DNA of 6,632 bases from a bacterium (GTDB taxonomy: Bacteria > Patescibacteriota > Minisyncoccia > Phycocordibacterales > UBA10002), in NCBI GenBank assembly GCA_030648695.1, contig JAUSHG010000031.1, positions 1-6,632 of the forward strand, in the 5' to 3' direction. The position numbers and the translations under genes are program-made. Below the pieces are notes generated by a model, which was given only the letters and a program-made list of their open reading frames with translations, did not search any database and was not told the DNA's origin. Each line of letters begins with the position of its first letter. Within the stretch, counting starts at the first letter, position 1. Shown in pieces: positions 4,679 through 6,632 of this stretch.

Positions 4679-6334
4679 ATGAGCAAAATAATTAAATTCA
4701 ACGAAGACGCTCGCAGGGCATTCAAGCGCGGTATTGATGCCGTGGCAAACACCGTAAAGATTACTATCGGTCCACGCGGACGCAACGTGGTGCTTGATAA
4801 AGGGTACGGAGCGCCGACCATAACCAATGACGGCGTGTCTATTGCCAAAGAAATCTCGCTCAAAGACAAGTTTGAGAACATGGGCGCGGAGATTGTAAAG
4901 GAGGTGGCGGAAAAAACCAATGAGGTGGCTGGAGACGGCACCACGACCTCCGTCATTTTGACGCAGGCGATTTATGCGGAAGGATTGCGGGAAACCATGA
5001 TGGGCGTCAATGCCATGGGTGTCCGCACCGGTATTGAAGCGGCGGCGGAGAAAGTGGTGGAGCAACTCAAATCATTTGCAACTCCCATCAAGAGCAAGGA
5101 TGAAATAAAGCAGGTGGCTATTATTTCCGCAGAGTCCGTAGAACTGGGCGAGAAAATCGCAGAAACCATCAATAAGGTGGGCAAGGACGGAGTGGTGACG
5201 GTAGAGGAGTCGCAGTCGGTCGGCATTGAGTCAGAGGTGGTAAAGGGACTCCAGTTTGACAAGGGATATGTATCGCCCTACATGGTGACGAATCCGGAAC
5301 GCATGGAGGCGGTACTTGAAAATCCGGCGATTGTGATTACGGATAAAAAGATTTCAGGCATTAAAGAGATTTTGCCGTTTTTGGAAAAGCTCGCACAGGC
5401 AGGACGCAAGGAGGTGGTGATTATTGCCGAAGATATTGAAGGCGAGGCGCTGACGACGTTTGTACTAAACAAACTGCGCGGCTCATTTAACGTGCTTGGC
5501 GTAAAGGCCCCCGGATACGGCGACCGCAAGAAAGAGCTTTTGCAGGATATTGCGATTATGGTCGGCGGGCAGGTGGTTTCCGAGGAACTTGGACTTACGT
5601 TTGAAAAAGTAGGTCTTGAGGTATTGGGTGCTGCCTCCCGCGTGATTGCCACGAAAGACGCAACTACTATTGTAGGGGCCAAGGGAAAGAAAGCGGAGAT
5701 TGAGGCGCGTGTCCAGCAGCTTCGCAAACAGCGCGAGGGAAATGATTCAAAGTATGACAATGAGAAGATTGACGAGCGTATTGCCAAACTTTCGGGCGGT
5801 GTCGCGGTCATTCGCGTCGGCGCTGCGACAGAAACTGAAATGAAGTACTTGAAATTGAAGATTGAGGATGCGGTGAATGCAACCAAGGCCGCGATTGCGG
5901 AAGGAATTGTCGCCGGAGGAGGTGTCGCGCTCATCAAGGCTGCAGAGAAGGCGCGGCACTGGCTTGAGAGCGAAAAGACGAAAGCTAAACGTCAGATGAC
6001 CAAGGAGTTTGAAGCAGGATTTCACATTGTGCTCAAGGCACTTGAAGCCCCGCTTCGCCAGATTGCCATGAACGCAGGAAAGGATGATGGTTCGGTGATT
6101 GTGGAAGCGGTGCGCAAAGGCCGCGGCAACTTCGGGTATGATGCACTTAAAGACGAAATGGTGGAGGATATGGTGGCGGCAGGTATTGTAGACCCCGTGA
6201 AGGTAACGCGGCTCGGCGTGCAGAACGCCGCCTCTGCTGTGGCGCTGTTACTTACGACCGAAGCGGCCGTGGCGGAAGAGCCGAAGGAAGAAAAAGAAGC
6301 TCCGGCTGCAGGAGGGGGAATGGGAGGATACTAG
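4679..6334 (+). CDS. groEL: Chaperonin GroEL (Cpn60)
   Basis: 551 residues, full length. It forms the double-ring ATP-dependent folding chamber of the cytosol together with GroES. The equatorial domain shows ARRAFKRGIDAVANTVKITI, D51 in TNDGVSIAKEI, and the nucleotide motif GDGTTT (85-90, catalytic-region D86). The apical domain spans about 190-370 with FDKGYVSPYMVTNPE and APGYGDRKKELLQDIAIM. The returning intermediate and equatorial segments carry KLSGGVAVIRVGAATETEMK, the catalytic Asp D397 in EDAVNATKAAI, then EGIVAGGGVALI (408-419). All expected ATPase residues are present. The C-terminus is acidic and then Gly-rich, ending GGGMGGY: a short, Tyr-ended variant of the usual GGM tail. The start is ATG 4679 with no real Shine-Dalgarno (ACGAAGT precedes it). 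It is probably co-transcribed with groES; the hairpin element in the gap could set their ratio. Confidence 0.98.
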   Translation: MSKIIKFNEDARRAFKRGIDAVANTVKITIGPRGRNVVLDKGYGAPTITNDGVSIAKEISLKDKFENMGAEIVKEVAEKTNEVAGDGTTTSVILTQAIYAEGLRETMMGVNAMGVRTGIEAAAEKVVEQLKSFATPIKSKDEIKQVAIISAESVELGEKIAETINKVGKDGVVTVEESQSVGIESEVVKGLQFDKGYVSPYMVTNPERMEAVLENPAIVITDKKISGIKEILPFLEKLAQAGRKEVVIIAEDIEGEALTTFVLNKLRGSFNVLGVKAPGYGDRKKELLQDIAIMVGGQVVSEELGLTFEKVGLEVLGAASRVIATKDATTIVGAKGKKAEIEARVQQLRKQREGNDSKYDNEKIDERIAKLSGGVAVIRVGAATETEMKYLKLKIEDAVNATKAAIAEGIVAGGGVALIKAAEKARHWLESEKTKAKRQMTKEFEAGFHIVLKALEAPLRQIAMNAGKDDGSVIVEAVRKGRGNFGYDALKDEMVEDMVAAGIVDPVKVTRLGVQNAASAVALLLTTEAAVAEEPKEEKEAPAAGGGMGGY

Positions 6335-6340
6335 AGAAGA

Positions 6341-6363
6341 AGTTAGTAGTAAGTAGTTAGTAG
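6341..6363. repeat. Short TAG-rich direct repeat after groEL
   Basis: AGTTAGTAG occurs at 6341-6349 and 6355-6363, joined by a similar TAAGT stretch, 6 bases after the groEL stop. It is low-complexity and only loosely reminiscent of the TAGCT arrays; no function can be assigned. Confidence 0.5.
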
Positions 6364-6374
6364 AAAGAAAAGGC

Positions 6375-6428
6375 ACCGCCCCGACTCCGCCAGCTGGCGG
6401 ACGTCGGGGCGGTAGTGTTTAGTGTTTT
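6375..6428 (+). terminator. Strong hairpin after groEL, probable terminator
   Basis: ACCGCCCCGAC (6375-6385) pairs exactly with GTCGGGGCGGT (6403-6413). Inside it TCCGCC pairs with GGCGGA around AGCT, with one bulged C (6402): a 17-bp stem. On the plus strand it is followed by a moderately T-rich stretch (GTGTTTAGTGTTTTG). On the minus strand the tract after the stem is TGCCTTTTCTTTCT, so it may work in both directions. The T-run is interrupted, so termination efficiency is uncertain. Confidence 0.7.
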
Positions 6429-6447
6429 GTCGTGCTTTAATTTAACG

Positions 6448-6632
6448 ATGCAAGAACAAACAACCCCTTCTCGTTTCGTCCGAATAGTTCAAATGGTTCT
6501 TTTGATTTGGGGAATATTGCATTTCATTAATGCAGGCTTTTATGCTATCAAAATCGGCCTCCAACTTGATTATTGGCTCTCATCTGGATACGCTATTCTG
6601 CTCCCACTTTCTGTTTTCGGGACTCTACTAGT
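6448..6632 (+). CDS. Small membrane protein of unknown function, N-terminal part (cut by window edge)
   Basis: ATG 6448 opens a frame that runs without a stop to the right edge (61 codons plus 2 bases). The peptide starts with a polar stretch MQEQTTPSRFVR. It continues with a hydrophobic segment at about 13-37 (VQMVLLIWGILHFINAG) and a second at about 43-61 (WLSSGYAILLPLSVFGTLL), so at least two membrane helices with the N-terminus probably inside. I do not recognise a family from this fragment. The gene is AT-richer than groEL and lies beyond the terminator-like hairpin, so it is probably a separate transcription unit. No Shine-Dalgarno is visible; the bases before the ATG are TTTAATTTAACG, which could be a -10-like sequence. 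Confidence 0.65.
   Translation, partial: MQEQTTPSRFVRIVQMVLLIWGILHFINAGFYAIKIGLQLDYWLSSGYAILLPLSVFGTLL

Noticed and set aside
5278..5937. 219-codon minus-strand open frame
   Set aside because: It lies fully inside groEL, with Ser/Ala/Pro-rich composition typical of an antisense reading of a conserved gene.
1..6632. Recoded genetic code (TGA as Gly) as in some CPR lineages
   Set aside because: All conserved genes are full length without in-frame TGA, so the standard bacterial code explains the window.
1..6632. tRNA, rRNA, transposase, integrase or defence-system genes
   Set aside because: No cloverleaf, conserved rRNA segment, or transposase/nuclease defence domain was seen; gaps over 100 bases hold only the palindromes, hairpins and repeats listed.

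Overview
The window looks like a piece of a small-genome bacterial chromosome, most likely Candidatus Patescibacteria (CPR), Parcubacteria-like. This assignment is inference. It rests on an RNase J used as the main RNase, a family-5 solute-binding protein anchored by a transmembrane helix with no permease beside it, a short-spaced secG / binding protein / RNase J cluster, and the absence of a convincing Shine-Dalgarno sequence before any of the seven start codons. Stop codons are TAG or TAA and no gene reads through TGA, so nothing points to the recoded CPR lineages.

Layout. On the minus strand, reading right to left: a small unrecognised gene (3672-4169) ending in a clear intrinsic terminator; a block of palindromes (3545-3614); secG (3276-3506); a family-5 solute-binding protein (1421-3184); and the 5' part of an RNase J gene (start at 1339, cut by the left edge). 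On the plus strand, divergent from the small gene: groES (4256-4597), groEL (4679-6334), a strong GC hairpin, and the start of an AT-richer membrane-protein gene cut by the right edge (6448-6632).

How the genes fit together. groES and groEL encode the two partners of the cytosolic chaperonin. SecG is a Sec translocon subunit, the binding protein is a probable extracytoplasmic peptide/solute receptor, and RNase J is an RNA-processing and decay enzyme. The minus-strand trio is probably one transcription unit, since the gaps are 91 and 81 bases.

Three things stand out. (1) RNase J has an arginine-rich, low-complexity N-terminal extension of about 197 residues with at least five degenerate copies of a PERFS/RFSxENRTG peptide. 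The copies differ mostly at synonymous positions, which argues that the extension is translated and selected as protein. (2) The same DNA is dense in perfect hairpins. (3) Two unrelated gene pairs, secG/binding protein and groES/groEL, have their whole intercistronic gap filled by the same 8-base-periodic, self-complementary element. It supplies the TAG stop of the upstream gene and ends just before the start of the downstream gene, and in gene-sense orientation the two copies share an identical 26-base segment.
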